A DNA stretch of 64,000 nt from Mesostigma viride. Lineage: Eukaryota > Streptophyta > Mesostigmatophyceae > Mesostigmatales > Mesostigmataceae. The first letter of the stretch is position 1, and each line of letters starts with the position of its first letter. A program made the position numbers and the translations under genes. Below are positions 9,590 through 20,100 of the stretch, one piece after another. Location: contig RPFO01000240.1 of NCBI GenBank assembly GCA_009746045.1, positions 188,001-252,000 on the forward strand, written 5' to 3'. The notes beneath the pieces are model-generated. The model did not search any database. It was not told the DNA's origin and worked only from the letters and a program-made list of their open reading frames with translations.

Positions 9590-12339
9590 GGGGTCATATT
9601 GGGGCCCAGGGGAGGGGGGGGTGTAGCTGTGTCTGCCCCTGGGAGCGACCCGTGGGGTACCACCTCAGATGCTACGACAGGCGCATTATCCTTCACTACC
9701 CACCCCAGTGCCCTGTTGGCTGCCAGCTCACTCTCCATGCCATCCCCTTGCTTATAGCCTGCCACCGATGCCCATGGAACCCTATACACCCGATCATTCC
9801 ACTCTATGTCTATGACCCGCAGCGGCCAGTCTAACTTTGTGATGGCCCCAGGCCCCTGCATGGTGCCCCGTTTGCCGCTGGGCGAGCTCTCCTTGTGGAA
9901 CATGACCAACTGCCCGACCTCAAAAGCGCTAGACAAATCAGGCAGCGTGGCATCCTTGAGCCGCAGCTTGGCGGCGGTATCCTGTAGATGCTGTTGGTAT
10001 GCCTCTACGACCTCGGGTGAGTAGGTGCCCGCTGACAGCCCCCGAGGCGTGACTAGCCCAAAGCCCTTGACATCAAGCACGTGCCTATGGTTGCACACAT
10101 GCATGAGCTCCTTGCACCACGCCGTCTTGACCGCGTAGGATTTGCCATGTGGGTTATCCTGTCGCTTGGCTGCCACAGTCTTGACATAGCTTACAGTGCG
10201 ATCTATCATGCCCATATTGCCGTGATCCTCACGCCCCACGATGACCACGGCCTCCATCCCCGGCAAACCTTGCACACAGCGGAACTGCTGGTCTAGCATG
10301 AGCTCCACTACGGGATGAAAGAAAGCCAGGCTGATCTTGATAGCCCTGTGCAGGTCAGCCTCAAACATGTGGGGCAGCGGCTCAATGTAGGTGACCTTGC
10401 TGAACCTATCCTTGACTATGAAATAGGTGTCCCCCCCTTCCATGTGCATGACATCCCCCACAAGGTACCCTCGCTCCAAGGGTGGAGTCTTGGCATGCCG
10501 CCTACGCGACTTCTTCCTGATCTTGATGCAGGCAGGACACTGAGCACGCACATTCTTCAGCTCGTTGTATAAAGGTGCCCCCAACATGTGTGCCCCCTCT
10601 ACCTCGGCTTGGGCCTCATGCCCGTATGCACGGTGCATCTGGTATGCTAACAGTTTCAGGGTGACAGCCTGAGGTGCAGTGGCATTGTCAGGATTCTCAA
10701 CAGGTGGGGTGACTGCTGGGGTAGTGACATTGGCTAACTGGGCAGCTTCAGAAGCTGCACGAAAGGCCGCCCGTGTGAGCACCTTGCCAATGTGAAGATC
10801 CACACTAGGGTGGTGTGTACCGAGAACATCTGCCCGCCCAGCATTCTCTTGCACTGTCACAACATTCCTCATAGGCCCAACCGCCCCAGTATCTAGCTGG
10901 GGTGCCGCAGTAGTGCTTGGTCGCTCGGCGTTGTACACACCCGACCTAGAAGACACCACATTGCTTAGGTCACGCATTGTAGACCCGTGCTCAGGAAGCA
11001 CGTGATCCTGGCGCGACAGAGCCAGAGCAGCATCAACGGATTGCGTGAGCACATCACGGAATGAGACAGAGGATGCAGTCACGTTGCTTTTAGGAACGAT
11101 GTCAGGCTCTACGACGGCCCGGTTCAGCGTGACGCATTGAGCAAAAGAAGGGGTATCGAGCGTGCTCTCACCTGACTTTCGTGCTGCCCGTCGCTCTGCC
11201 CACTCCTCGCGTGTGCCGTGGACGACGATGCGCTTGGCCTTGCACGCCTCCACGCTGTGACCACGCAGAACGTCGTGGCACTTGCGGCAAAGGTTGTCCT
11301 CGAGCTCCAGGTCCGGGCGAACTCGGCAGTCATCCCGGACATGGCGACGTCCGAAGCAGCGCTCACAGCGTTGCTTGCGGTCAGTAGACGCCCCCTGCTG
11401 CCGCTTGGCCGGGGGATTATCACCCTGCTTGGCGTCGCCACCATGCCCGCGCTTGCGCCCTCGCTGGCCCCCGTTGTTGCCGTGGCCGACGACCTTTTTC
11501 AGGATGGCCGTAAGCTCCGACCGCGTAATTGGAGCCTCTGCGCCTGAAGAAGAAGACGCGCCGGCATCCACCTTGCGCAGGGATGGCAGGGCGGCCGAGG
11601 CAGTCGGCTTGGACTGCGCACTCTTGAAGCATGAGATCAAATACAGCATGCCCTCGTCGAAACTGACAGCACTCTTCTTTTTGAGTTCCGTCGCTATGGT
11701 CAGGTGCACATCCGACGACAGGTCGCATTTCTTGAGAAATCGATTGCACAGGAAAATGGGCTTGAGAGTATCTAGCAGCTTGTGCTTGTGCACGAAGACC
11801 TGGAAATCACGTGCAGCCCCGGGCAAATTTGCCTTATTAACTGCATAGCCCTCGAAGTCATTGAAGGCTTGCTCGTCGGCCTCTTCCTTAGACCGCGACA
11901 AGTGGGCATCTAGACCGTTGTAAAAAACTTCCCAGGTTTGTTTGTTGTCGTCCGCAATGCGAACTAGATTGGCAATGTTTGGGTGCTTTGTTGTACTGCA
12001 GAATACTGCACGGAACTTGCCAATCAGCTCCGAATCTTTGTCTGCGCGTCCATCGCGCAGACGCTTGAGAGCAGCTAGAAAATCTGCTGCGTCGTCCGCC
12101 GTATAGTCGGCCGGTAGATCAGCGGGCACCTCCGTTTGCTTGAGAGGGCCGCGATTCAGTGCATCGTCAGCTACAAGCATCAGATGCTTGAACTGCTTGG
12201 CCAGTTCAGGTTGCGCCACGAGGGTTTGCATCAACCTCGTGGCCTCGTCCGCACTAAAGCGTGGCAGGACGGTCCCGGCGGCCTCGCCACTTGGCGTATC
12301 TGTGTGTTCGCCCGTGCGGCTCCGTGTACCGGAAGCCAT
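9556..12339 (-). CDS. gag: CopB Gag-integrase polyprotein
   Basis: A 927-residue frame starting at the ATG at 12339, about 19 nt after the 5' LTR; no earlier start is possible inside the element leader. The N-terminal ~300 residues are a divergent Gag. Two zinc knuckles follow, CERCFGRRHVRDDC (CX2CX4HX4C) and CRKCHDVLRGHSVEAC with a longer spacing. After a low-complexity linker comes the pre-integrase zinc region (HRAYGHEAQ ... CPACIK) and the integrase core: Asp in GDVMHME, Asp in LMLDQQF, and at the third position Asp in GMIDRTV where Glu is expected. A C8 run near 9616-9623 shifts the frame; one more C would connect it to the protease-RT frame. Gag packages RNA and integrase inserts cDNA. 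Confidence 0.88.
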   Translation of the reverse strand: MASGTRSRTGEHTDTPSGEAAGTVLPRFSADEATRLMQTLVAQPELAKQFKHLMLVADDALNRGPLKQTEVPADLPADYTADDAADFLAALKRLRDGRADKDSELIGKFRAVFCSTTKHPNIANLVRIADDNKQTWEVFYNGLDAHLSRSKEEADEQAFNDFEGYAVNKANLPGAARDFQVFVHKHKLLDTLKPIFLCNRFLKKCDLSSDVHLTIATELKKKSAVSFDEGMLYLISCFKSAQSKPTASAALPSLRKVDAGASSSSGAEAPITRSELTAILKKVVGHGNNGGQRGRKRGHGGDAKQGDNPPAKRQQGASTDRKQRCERCFGRRHVRDDCRVRPDLELEDNLCRKCHDVLRGHSVEACKAKRIVVHGTREEWAERRAARKSGESTLDTPSFAQCVTLNRAVVEPDIVPKSNVTASSVSFRDVLTQSVDAALALSRQDHVLPEHGSTMRDLSNVVSSRSGVYNAERPSTTAAPQLDTGAVGPMRNVVTVQENAGRADVLGTHHPSVDLHIGKVLTRAAFRAASEAAQLANVTTPAVTPPVENPDNATAPQAVTLKLLAYQMHRAYGHEAQAEVEGAHMLGAPLYNELKNVRAQCPACIKIRKKSRRRHAKTPPLERGYLVGDVMHMEGGDTYFIVKDRFSKVTYIEPLPHMFEADLHRAIKISLAFFHPVVELMLDQQFRCVQGLPGMEAVVIVGREDHGNMGMIDRTVSYVKTVAAKRQDNPHGKSYAVKTAWCKELMHVCNHRHVLDVKGFGLVTPRGLSAGTYSPEVVEAYQQHLQDTAAKLRLKDATLPDLSSAFEVGQLVMFHKESSPSGKRGTMQGPGAITKLDWPLRVIDIEWNDRVYRVPWASVAGYKQGDGMESELAANRALGWVVKDNAPVVASEVVPHGSLPGADTATPPPPLGPNMTPWMGGMRMGWV

Positions 12340-12358
12340 CGGGATTTTTATGAATACA

Positions 12359-12703
12359 AGTTAAAGCCCGTCCGGCTCAGCTATGGCGGTTGGTCACGTT
12401 GAGCTTGGGATAAGGTGAACACAGAGAACTGCTGTCGGAGCTGGCCCACCACTGGTTTATGTCTTAGCCAGCAAACCCTATCCGGTTAGCCGTAACCGTG
12501 GGACAAGCTAGCTGTCCGTACCGACCCGGATAAGGCCCCGGACTGGGGCCTAGGTGACGCCGGCCCTAGGCGCCGCCCTTAGACCGGTCGACCGCATCGG
12601 ACCGCCGGATTATAGCCGGCGGCTTAGCGGACGCTAGCGGAAGGCGTGCGGACGGACATGGGGAACTTAGAGCCAGATCCTAGGGCTCTAGAGTTACTCA
12701 ACT
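12359..12703 (-). repeat. CopB 5' LTR
   Basis: 345 bp direct repeat of 6529-6873. On the minus strand it is followed directly by TGTATTCA, the same eight bases that follow the CopD 5' LTR, so this is the probable primer-binding segment. The Gag start codon lies only about 19 nt beyond the LTR. Confidence 0.9.
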
Positions 12704-14541
12704 ACTGAAGCCATAGCTAGCAACAGCTCCTTGATGTACAAACTGGACTGAATCCCTTCACAAATGGCTCTGCACTCAGAGACATCTGAACTCACAGCAA
12801 CCCTTCTTTGAAGACGACTGTACCAGGCCACAAGACTAGGCCTATGTTGCTGAAGCACAAACAAGCAAGCTGACCTGCCTCTGACCTTAGAAACTTGCCT
12901 GCTATCCATGGAGCTATCAACATAGATATCCAAGGAAAATGGCAAAGACAAATCAATCCCAGCTAAAGTGATACCAGGAGACTTGTTAACATGTGCAATA
13001 ATCTGGGAAGGCTCCTCGAGAATTAGCACATAATCAGGGGATCTGCTATGGACCATCATGTCAGGCCCACAAATGCTGCCATACCAGGCCAACTTGCCTT
13101 TCAGCTCACGTGCAATGGATGACGTCATGACCTCTGGAACAGATTGAAGAATGGTACTCTTGTAGCCATTGCCTGCCTGCAGCTTAATCAGCCACTGACT
13201 CCCCTCCTGAACCAATGTAGCCTGCATTCCACAGAACGTGACAGCCTCTCCAGGCTTCTGCCACAATTATTTTCCCAAAGGAAATGCATCATTAATGATG
13301 GGCACAAACTGACTCAACCACTTAGTGGGAGCAATCAAGTGCAAGTCATCACCATGCAGGCTAGCATACACAGGTAAATCATGCCACCTACCCAGCAATA
13401 AACATGGGTCCACAGATGACACCTTCAACCCACAGTGCTTAGTCAAGAAGTCTTCCAAGGTGAGCCTCCAAATGATGGGACTGGACCTGAGACCTTCTAG
13501 ACCCTTCAGAATCAGCAGGTAGCTAGACTGGAGCTCTGCCTGCCAGGCTACAGGAACGGGCACATGAAATGGAGTTTCACAATGCCACACCTGCTGAGCC
13601 ACACTGGGATCACCCTTCAGAAATGCTCTCTTGAAATCTAGCAGAACTGAAGACATATCAGCACCCTGGTTCAGCATACCGACATACAGGCACAATAAAA
13701 TACGCCATGTATCATGTAGCATCCCAGGTGTATACAACTCCTCGCCCAGAAGATCCCCAGTACCACGGTATTAATTGAGAACCGGACGCACATGGGGAAT
13801 AGACACCCCCTCCACCTCCTTCCGCTTGATGACGAATCTAAGCTTCAACCGTGTATTGTATGGGGGAACTTCATTCACAGGCTGACAGCAGTCAAACTGC
13901 AACCACTCCTCTAGAGCCTTGGCAAATGCTAGCCTCCAGGCCTCAAACATAAGAGGAGAACTCATTTCCTGGACAAGCTGATCATAGCTAAGAGGAGAAT
14001 GAGCAGCCAGTGATCTCTTAGTAATACCAATACTGCTAGGGTGAAGAGCAGCTGGCATCACAAGACTAGAAGCCACAGGAATCTGATCCTCAGGCCACTG
14101 CACATTCTTGATCGCTTTCACAGAATTAAATACACTGGCAAGGGAGGTTTTAAAATTGACCAAGGGTATGCTACCCCAGCCAAACTTTCTCAGCTTATCA
14201 GATGCCACAACAATTCTAGTAGAGCTCAGAAAATTTTGACCCAAGATGATAGGGCCATCATAATCTTCAAGCACAAGAAATGTGACATTCTCACCCATGA
14301 AGGGTACCAGCACCTCTCCCACTACCATAATGTGTGTCCTGCCACTAAAGTCAGACACCCAAGCACAACTAGGCAAAAGCACCTGCCGTTGACCTGTATG
14401 TTGAGATCCCATAACAGAAACCTTAGCATTGGTATCTACCTCTAGGACAGCATCCTCGGACTCCTCCAACTGGCTGAGCTTGGACACCCGAGGTCCATGC
14501 TTGGCTTTTTGCATAGCCAGCACCACATCTTTCAGGCCCAC
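12704..14541 (-). pseudogene. pol: CopE protease-like, RT and RNase H N-terminal part
   Basis: One continuous minus-strand frame is interrupted by two nonsense codons, both TAA, at 13771-13773 and 13267-13269. Family alignment suggests the first replaces an acidic codon in the RPVxTE motif and the second a Gln codon after FPLGK. The protease-like domain has DTN (EVDTNAKVSVM, about 14425-14465) where retropepsins have DTG or DSG. RT carries DFKRAFLKGD and the catalytic loop LHGDDLHL (about 13343-13366). RNase H begins with YVDSSMDSRQ (about 12897-12925). The frame runs into the CopB LTR at 12703 and stops there. Confidence 0.8.
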
Positions 14542-14543
14542 AC

Positions 14544-14660
14544 TGTTAAAGGCATGTGTGATTATTATGGGGACTTAAATTAATAATTTGTAGGTGGTGA
14601 ATCATTGCCAACTTAAGCGTCAGGAGCCAGGAAAATTATTTATTACGTCCATATGGTGTG
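14544..14660 (-). repeat. LTR-like remnant sharing its end with 41099
   Basis: TGTTAAAGGCATG and the following ~20 bases (14544-14578) match 41099-41132 with one mismatch, in the same orientation; similarity then decays. At 41099 this sequence is the 3' end, read on the minus strand, of an LTR followed by a primer-binding site. Here it directly abuts CopE coding sequence, so it is probably a diverged or truncated LTR of the same family that inserted into CopE. I cannot define the other end. Confidence 0.5.
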
Positions 14661-15662
14661 GTTTTCCATGGCTACCTCAAGGTAGCGTGAACATTGGTAA
14701 TTATGGTAGGTGAGTGGTGGCGGCGGCCCTGGTATGGGCATGGGCCGACAATGGGTCGATAACGACAGCTGGTATGTTGGAATATGGTGCATGCGCATGC
14801 ATGACTCGGTACGGCATGGTATGACATGCACATGACACAATACTATAATCTGGTGAAGATAGTGACCAACGGTCCTAGTGCCATTGTACAACTTGGCACA
14901 TAGTCATAGTGTCCGTTCACGTAGGACAAATCCCACTTAGTTAGGTACTACTATCCGAGCATATCTATTTGTTAATTAGGGCTCGAATACAGTTGCCCGT
15001 ATTATAGATTTCTGCACGGTCAGCATAATGGGCATATTCAAGACAGGATTCTTGACACCCTCCTTGCACATGATGCTGTCTATAAATACAAACGCTAGAT
15101 CCTGGGCGAGGGTATTCGGGTACCTAATTAGTGGATTCCCTCCTTACACGACACCCTGGTCTTGATATAAAACAGCAAGAAAAAAAAAATGAGGGCAAGG
15201 TTGTGTAGCCCTATATTGTCACATGGAGTGCGCCACACGAGGGTGGAGCCAAACTGGAAACAGGCTCTTAAACTGTAAAGACTGGTCGCTCAGTGTTGAG
15301 TCTGGATGCAGACTGTAGCCGGTACTGGTTGATGCCAGGGTTGCAGCTGGAAACGTTGGGTACTACTGGTAGCTGCTGGTAAACCGGTGACGTCAGCTGT
15401 TGTGTGTGCACACACGATCTATGCTGTGTGTGGGTACAGTTTCTTGTGTGGTGCTGGTAGTGCTACTTTGACTTGTTTGCCAACAGGTTTTGGTGCAACT
15501 TACTGCAACTACTACAAGGTGAACTGTGACGTGAGGATGTAGAGCTGGTTGCTGGACTGCTACTTGCTATAGCTAGACAAGTGCGTGCAGCTGACTGCAG
15601 CTACTATCTACTCTACGCCTGTCGTGGAGAGTCATGCATGTGCTGCTGGGTGCTACTACTTC
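14661..15662. other. Unassigned flank of GypM
   Basis: No gene seen. The right part (about 15300-15660) is rich in imperfect CTACTG/GCTGGT trinucleotide-like repeats. Similar composition appears on the other side of GypM (39663-39950), consistent with the two being one stretch of DNA before GypM inserted. The last four bases, CTTC (15659-15662), are the GypM target duplication. Confidence 0.5.
15659..15662. repeat. GypM target site duplication, left
   Basis: CTTC here matches CTTC at 39659-39662. With this assignment the element begins TG and ends CA on both strands. Confidence 0.7.
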
Positions 15663-15803
15663 TGTCGCGTCTGCGTACCACAATCTCCGGCGCTACCATG
15701 GCGGCTGGCCATGCTCAGCTTTGGTAAAACCCAAATGAGCTGAGCTGACATGCCTGCCTTAACTGCATGCCCGGTGGGGTGGGCGAGGACCTGTCCCATG
15801 ATT
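15663..15803 (-). repeat. GypM repeat arm B2 (terminal)
   Basis: 141 bp, identical as far as I can read to B1 (16968-17108). It forms the outer 3' end of the element (minus strand ...CGCGACA) and directly abuts arm A2 with no spacer. Confidence 0.9.
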
Positions 15804-16965
15804 AAAGAAAGGAGGGTTCTCAGCCGAGGACAAGGAATTGTCCCTCGTGCCTGATGACCACCTTAATGCTTTTTCCTCCCCTGATATAGAACAATGTTTT
15901 CACAACACACACTTTGCACAGTCTGATGATGAAGCCGCACATGCGGAATTTATTGAGAAAGTTAATACAATTACAACACGTTGATAGTCTCAATATCGAT
16001 GCACTCCATGCTCACGAGCCCGCAGTTAGGCAGCGCTCCATGACATGCTACCGGCCTTGCTCCCAAGGAAAGGGAGAAACACGAAGGCCACTAACGAGAG
16101 ACTCGAAGAGACTACACGCTACGTGAGAGTCCTCTTCGACTATGAACCAAACCATTCGTCATGCCACACGCATGACACACGCCACACTTGTCAGTCCAGC
16201 CAGGAATGCCAAAACTATCTTGCTGCCTGAACCATGCAAACAGAAACCGCATTCCAGTTGCCGTCCTGGCTTACTACCACACATGCCAACAAAAACAGGA
16301 AGGCATCCCGACAAATCTAAATTGCTACCCTGTTGCCGATCTCATCTCCTAGAGGCTCCGGCATTTCTGTCCCTGGGAATGTCCGGCATTTAGTCACGAC
16401 CACCAAGGTCGAAGCATAATATCCTTCAAACAATCTGCACGCTCACACCTTGCGTGTGAGTGGCCCAGCAAACATTGCTTCTAATCTTTCCTTTCTAGAA
16501 GAAATCCCTTTGTAGGGCTGCCAGCGATTTCGCATTCATTCCAGCGATCTGGCTCCGCACCGCAAATTGTCCTTTTCCATTTTCTGTCCAGTCCTCATAA
16601 CGTTGACCCGCTATTCTACACCACAAAGACACCTGGCCTGTCAATAGCCTCGGCGCTGTTGAAGTCCAGCAGTCCAGCTCCAGCTCCAGCTCCAGCTCCA
16701 GCTGTCCACTATAACTCGCGTATGATCCTCTCGACGCTGCGCACTTGTGCTGCCGTCCGCTCAAGTACGTCAGTGCTGCGCGCCCAGCCGTGCCTGGCCC
16801 GGCGCGCGCGCACGTGCACTTTCGTCCGCTCTTATGCTGCAAGTGCTAGTGTCCCCCCCCCGGTCACTAGCCTTTGTCGAAAATGCGCAGAAAACAAATT
16901 CCTTGCGCACGTCACCGGTATTGTGCATAGTGGGCGCCCGGATGACATAGCTCGCGTCCGTGACA
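15804..16965 (-). repeat. GypM repeat arm A2
   Basis: 1,162 bp direct repeat of A1 (38494-39658). The only difference I see is three bases missing in the GTGCATA(ATA)GTGG segment near 16928. It includes a CAGCTC hexamer tract (about 16673-16701). Flanked by B2 on one side and by GC plus B1 on the other. Confidence 0.9.
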
Positions 16966-16967
16966 GC

Positions 16968-17108
16968 TGTCGCGTCTGCGTACCACAATCTCCGGCGCTA
17001 CCATGGCGGCTGGCCATGCTCAGCTTTGGTAAAACCCAAATGAGCTGAGCTGACATGCCTGCCTTAACTGCATGCCCGGTGGGGTGGGCGAGGACCTGTC
17101 CCATGATT
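16968..17108 (-). repeat. GypM repeat arm B1 (internal)
   Basis: 141 bp copy of B2, lying between the polypurine tract and arm A2. Two extra bases, GC (16966-16967), separate it from A2, giving the palindromic join TGACAGCTGTC (16961-16971). Confidence 0.9.
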
Positions 17109-17116
17109 CCCCCCCT
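17109..17116 (-). promoter_or_regulatory. GypM polypurine tract
   Basis: On the minus strand AGGGGGGG lies 20 bp after the pol stop codon and directly before arm B1. This is the expected place and composition for the primer of plus-strand DNA synthesis. Confidence 0.7.
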
Positions 17117-17135
17117 CGCTGGCTCTCATGGCTCC

Positions 17136-20100
17136 TCACATGGCCAGCGACCGTGCCAACACCACAGCAGCTAAGGAAATGGTGACGCTACTGGTTGCGA
17201 AACGGGCAGCGACACAAACTGGGCAAAACCACTGGCCCGCTGGCACGGTGGTGAGCGCTGGCTGCAAGCAGTGCATGTGCCACCCACAATTACAGTGATC
17301 ACACAGCAACATGGTATCCCCCTGGTCTACGCGATGGCAAACCTGACACTGTGCGTCCTTGACCCGCCTGGCCGTGTGCGGGGCGAGGTCAGGCAATAAG
17401 TTGGGCAACGAACACGGACTGAGGTTGCTTACGTTATCGGTGGTGCGACTGCCGTCGACGCCCTCCAAAATGGCGACCCCAGATGGCTTGAGGGCGACGA
17501 TCCGCAAGATGGTCGGCCCCGCAGTCACGTCAAGAGTGTCGGTCAGCTGCGTGCGGAGAAATACGAACTGCCCTGGACGAAAATGCAGCTGACGGGCCAT
17601 GTAAGCGCCCCCCCGGCGCTGAGCGTAGCGCAGGGTATCTCGGTGCTGGGCGATGAACAAGTTGTTCATGGCAATGGGCATAACCTTGCGGAAAGTAGCC
17701 GCCCGTGCGGTCACCTCAGCCAGAAACTGACTGGCGTTGTCAAACGCCATAGGGGTGGGGTGTGCACTCTGCGCCTCCGTGGGGAGCAAGGGTGCGCGCC
17801 CAAACAACAGGAAATACGGGGAGAAACAGGCGAGCGACTCCTGGGGTGACATTCGGTAACCCATGGCTATCCACGCCAGTTCACGATCCCACGTAGTGAA
17901 TGATGCTGACTGCAGGCTCCACTTGCGCAAAGCCTGCTTGACAGTCTGCACCAATCTCTCAGCCAAACCATTGGCCTGAGGATGCTCCCGAGAAGTGCGA
18001 CGGTGATCAATGAGACATGCATCCAACAATTCCTGAAATTCCCCACGAAACTCCCCGCCCTGGTCGGTGACCACCTCCGCGGGGGCGCCAAACCTGGCGA
18101 TGATGTCGGCGAAGTGCTTGGCGGTGGTGGCGGCCTGCTTGTCAGCAATGGGGATGAGCTCGACCCACTTGCTAAAACTTTCGACACACACCATGACATA
18201 CTTGTGGCCATCTGCACTTTCATCAAAGGGCCCACACAGGTCTACGTGCCAGCGGTAGAAGAGCCCTCTGATGGGTAGGCTCATCAATTCTTTCGCATCG
18301 TGGTCCGCATTGAACCTGGCCTTCACCCGGGCACACTGCGCGCAGCTAGCGACGACCTGCGCGACTGTGGCACGCATGCCGTTCCACCAATAAGAGGCGC
18401 GCACTAGCGCCAAGGTGCGGTTACCACCCAGGTGGCCATACCGCTCATGGGCTTGCTGGACGATGGCGACCCGCTTGTGAGGCGGCGGCACCACCACTTT
18501 GCGCTTGCCGATCATTTTGTGGAGGACCCCGGCATCCCACGAGTAGGTGACCGCCCTATGTTGCACCCTATTCAACTCAGCGTCACGCTGGGCTGAGGAC
18601 CAATCAACAGGGGTTGGGGTGAGAGCTATCCCTTGGACCTGCTCCAACACACGCCCATCGAGCCACACATCACCCATGTTGCATTCCACTGTGAGATGGC
18701 CAACCAACACCACCTGGAGTGCTAGGTATCGTGCCAAGGTATTGTCAATGTCAAAGGACGGAGAATTACCTTCCTCCAACGCGAGGAGGCCAGCGGCAGG
18801 GGTGAAGGGAGAAGGGTGAACTGCATTGCAGCTTGCCGCAAAGTCTGCGACTGTATACTCGACTGCGCGCCAGTCTGCCTCGGCGTCGGCGTCAGCGAAG
18901 CCTGCAGCGTTAACAAAAACCACAGACCCAGGCGAGCTCTCGGCCCCTAGGGCCCGCGCACCAGTGTTGTCAACAGTGGTTGGTAGAGCATACCTGGACA
19001 GGATGTCCGCGTTGGAGTGATCCACACCTGGCCGATGGACGATTGTCAGGTGGTACTCCTGAATGATCATAGCCCACCGGGCCAGCTTACCCGTGAGTTT
19101 GTCGCTGGTCATCAACCACAATAAGGGCTGGTGATCAGTGACAAGTGTGAACACCCGCCCAAAGAGATATGGCCTGAAATGCTTGATGGCCCACACAACG
19201 GCTAACGCTTCCCCCTCGTAGCAAGAGTACCGACTCTCGGCAGAGTTGTTACTCCGACTAGCGTACGCGATAACATGCTCGCGCCCCGCATCGTCCTTTT
19301 GTGCTAGCACAGCCCCTAGGCCTACCTTGGACCAATCGGTGTAAAGAATGAAGGGCAGAGCATAGTCGGGGGCGCGTAGGATAGGAGCGGCAGTCAGTTC
19401 ATGTTTGATGGTATCGATGGCTCGCTGCTGAGCCGGACCCCACGCCCAGACATTGCCCTTCTTCAACAACTCAGTCAGGGGTTTGACTTTGGTGCTGAAA
19501 TTCTGAATATATCCTCGATAATAGCCAGCTAGCCCGAGATACGCGCGCACCCCCGAGATGTCGATGGGCACTGCGGCGTTGCTGATGGCTTCCACTTTGG
19601 CTGCCTCAGGGGTCCGGCCACCTGGTACAATCTGATGGCCAAGAAACCCTATGGTCTGTTGGGCGAACTTGCACTTTTCAGGGTGCAGCCGCAGGTTGGC
19701 CTTATCTAGGGCGATCCGAACCTGATCGAGGTGAGCTAAGTGCTGGTCAAACGTCTCGCTAAAGACAATGACATCGTCTATGTAGCAGGCTGCAAATGGC
19801 AACCCTGCCAGCACCTGGTCCATGGCACGTTGGAACACCGCACTAGCGTTGCGATGTCCGAATGGCATGCGAACCCACTCGTACAGACGGGTCCCACCCC
19901 AAAAGGCCAGCTTGCGCTGATCTGCCTCTACGACCTTGATCTGATGGAAGCCGCTACGCAAATCCAGCGACGACACATACTTGACCTGGGGAGATATTTT
20001 ATCCAAAACATCATCGACCCGAGGCATGGGGTACCTATCAACAGGAGTGTGCGCGTTCAGCTGACGCAGGTCAGTGGCCATGCGCATACCTGTCCACTCG

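Larger units (their letters stand above)
6529..12703 (-). mobile_element. CopB: young, nearly intact copia-type retrotransposon
   Basis: Complete element of 6,175 bp inserted in CopE. The 345 bp LTRs (6529-6873 and 12359-12703) are direct repeats. I count one difference between them (C/T in the GGCGGYYGGTCACG segment), implying a recent insertion. Ends are AGTT...AACT rather than TG...CA, and the element is flanked by the 5 bp duplication ACTGA (6524-6528, 12704-12708). The order is Gag, integrase, protease-like domain, RT, RNase H. Two single-base shifts split the polyprotein into three frames. Confidence 0.93.
6277..14543 (-). mobile_element. CopE: copia-type element split by CopB
   Basis: Minus-strand copia-type remnant. 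Its coding part runs from 14541 to 12704, is interrupted by CopB (6529-12703), and resumes at 6523 down to the stop at 6277. Removing CopB and one copy of the 5 bp duplication ACTGA rejoins the RNase H frame exactly. Gag and integrase are missing. The protease-like coding sequence abuts an LTR-like sequence starting at 14544, so the 5' part was removed or displaced by another insertion. Confidence 0.85.

Noticed and set aside
11282-11848. 188-residue plus-strand ORF opposite CopB Gag
   Set aside because: Antisense shadow of the CopB Gag frame; no motifs.
13267-13773. In-frame TAA codons in CopE as evidence of a reassigned stop code (as in some ulvophyte algae)
   Set aside because: TAG and TGA end well-formed ORFs elsewhere in the window (TAG for GypF integrase and third ORF, TGA for CopB, CopD and GypM), one of the two TAA sites aligns with an acidic residue, not Gln, and intact relatives use ordinary codons there.
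16495-17104. ORFs of 115, 129 and 90 residues in GypM arms, some repeated at 39185-39690
   Set aside because: They fall within repeat arms A and B and include low-complexity runs from the CAGCTC tract; no family resemblance.
15663-17108. The two 141 bp B arms as an unusually long target duplication
   Set aside because: B1 lies inside the element between the polypurine tract and A2, and a separate 4 bp duplication CTTC fits the outer ends with TG...CA.
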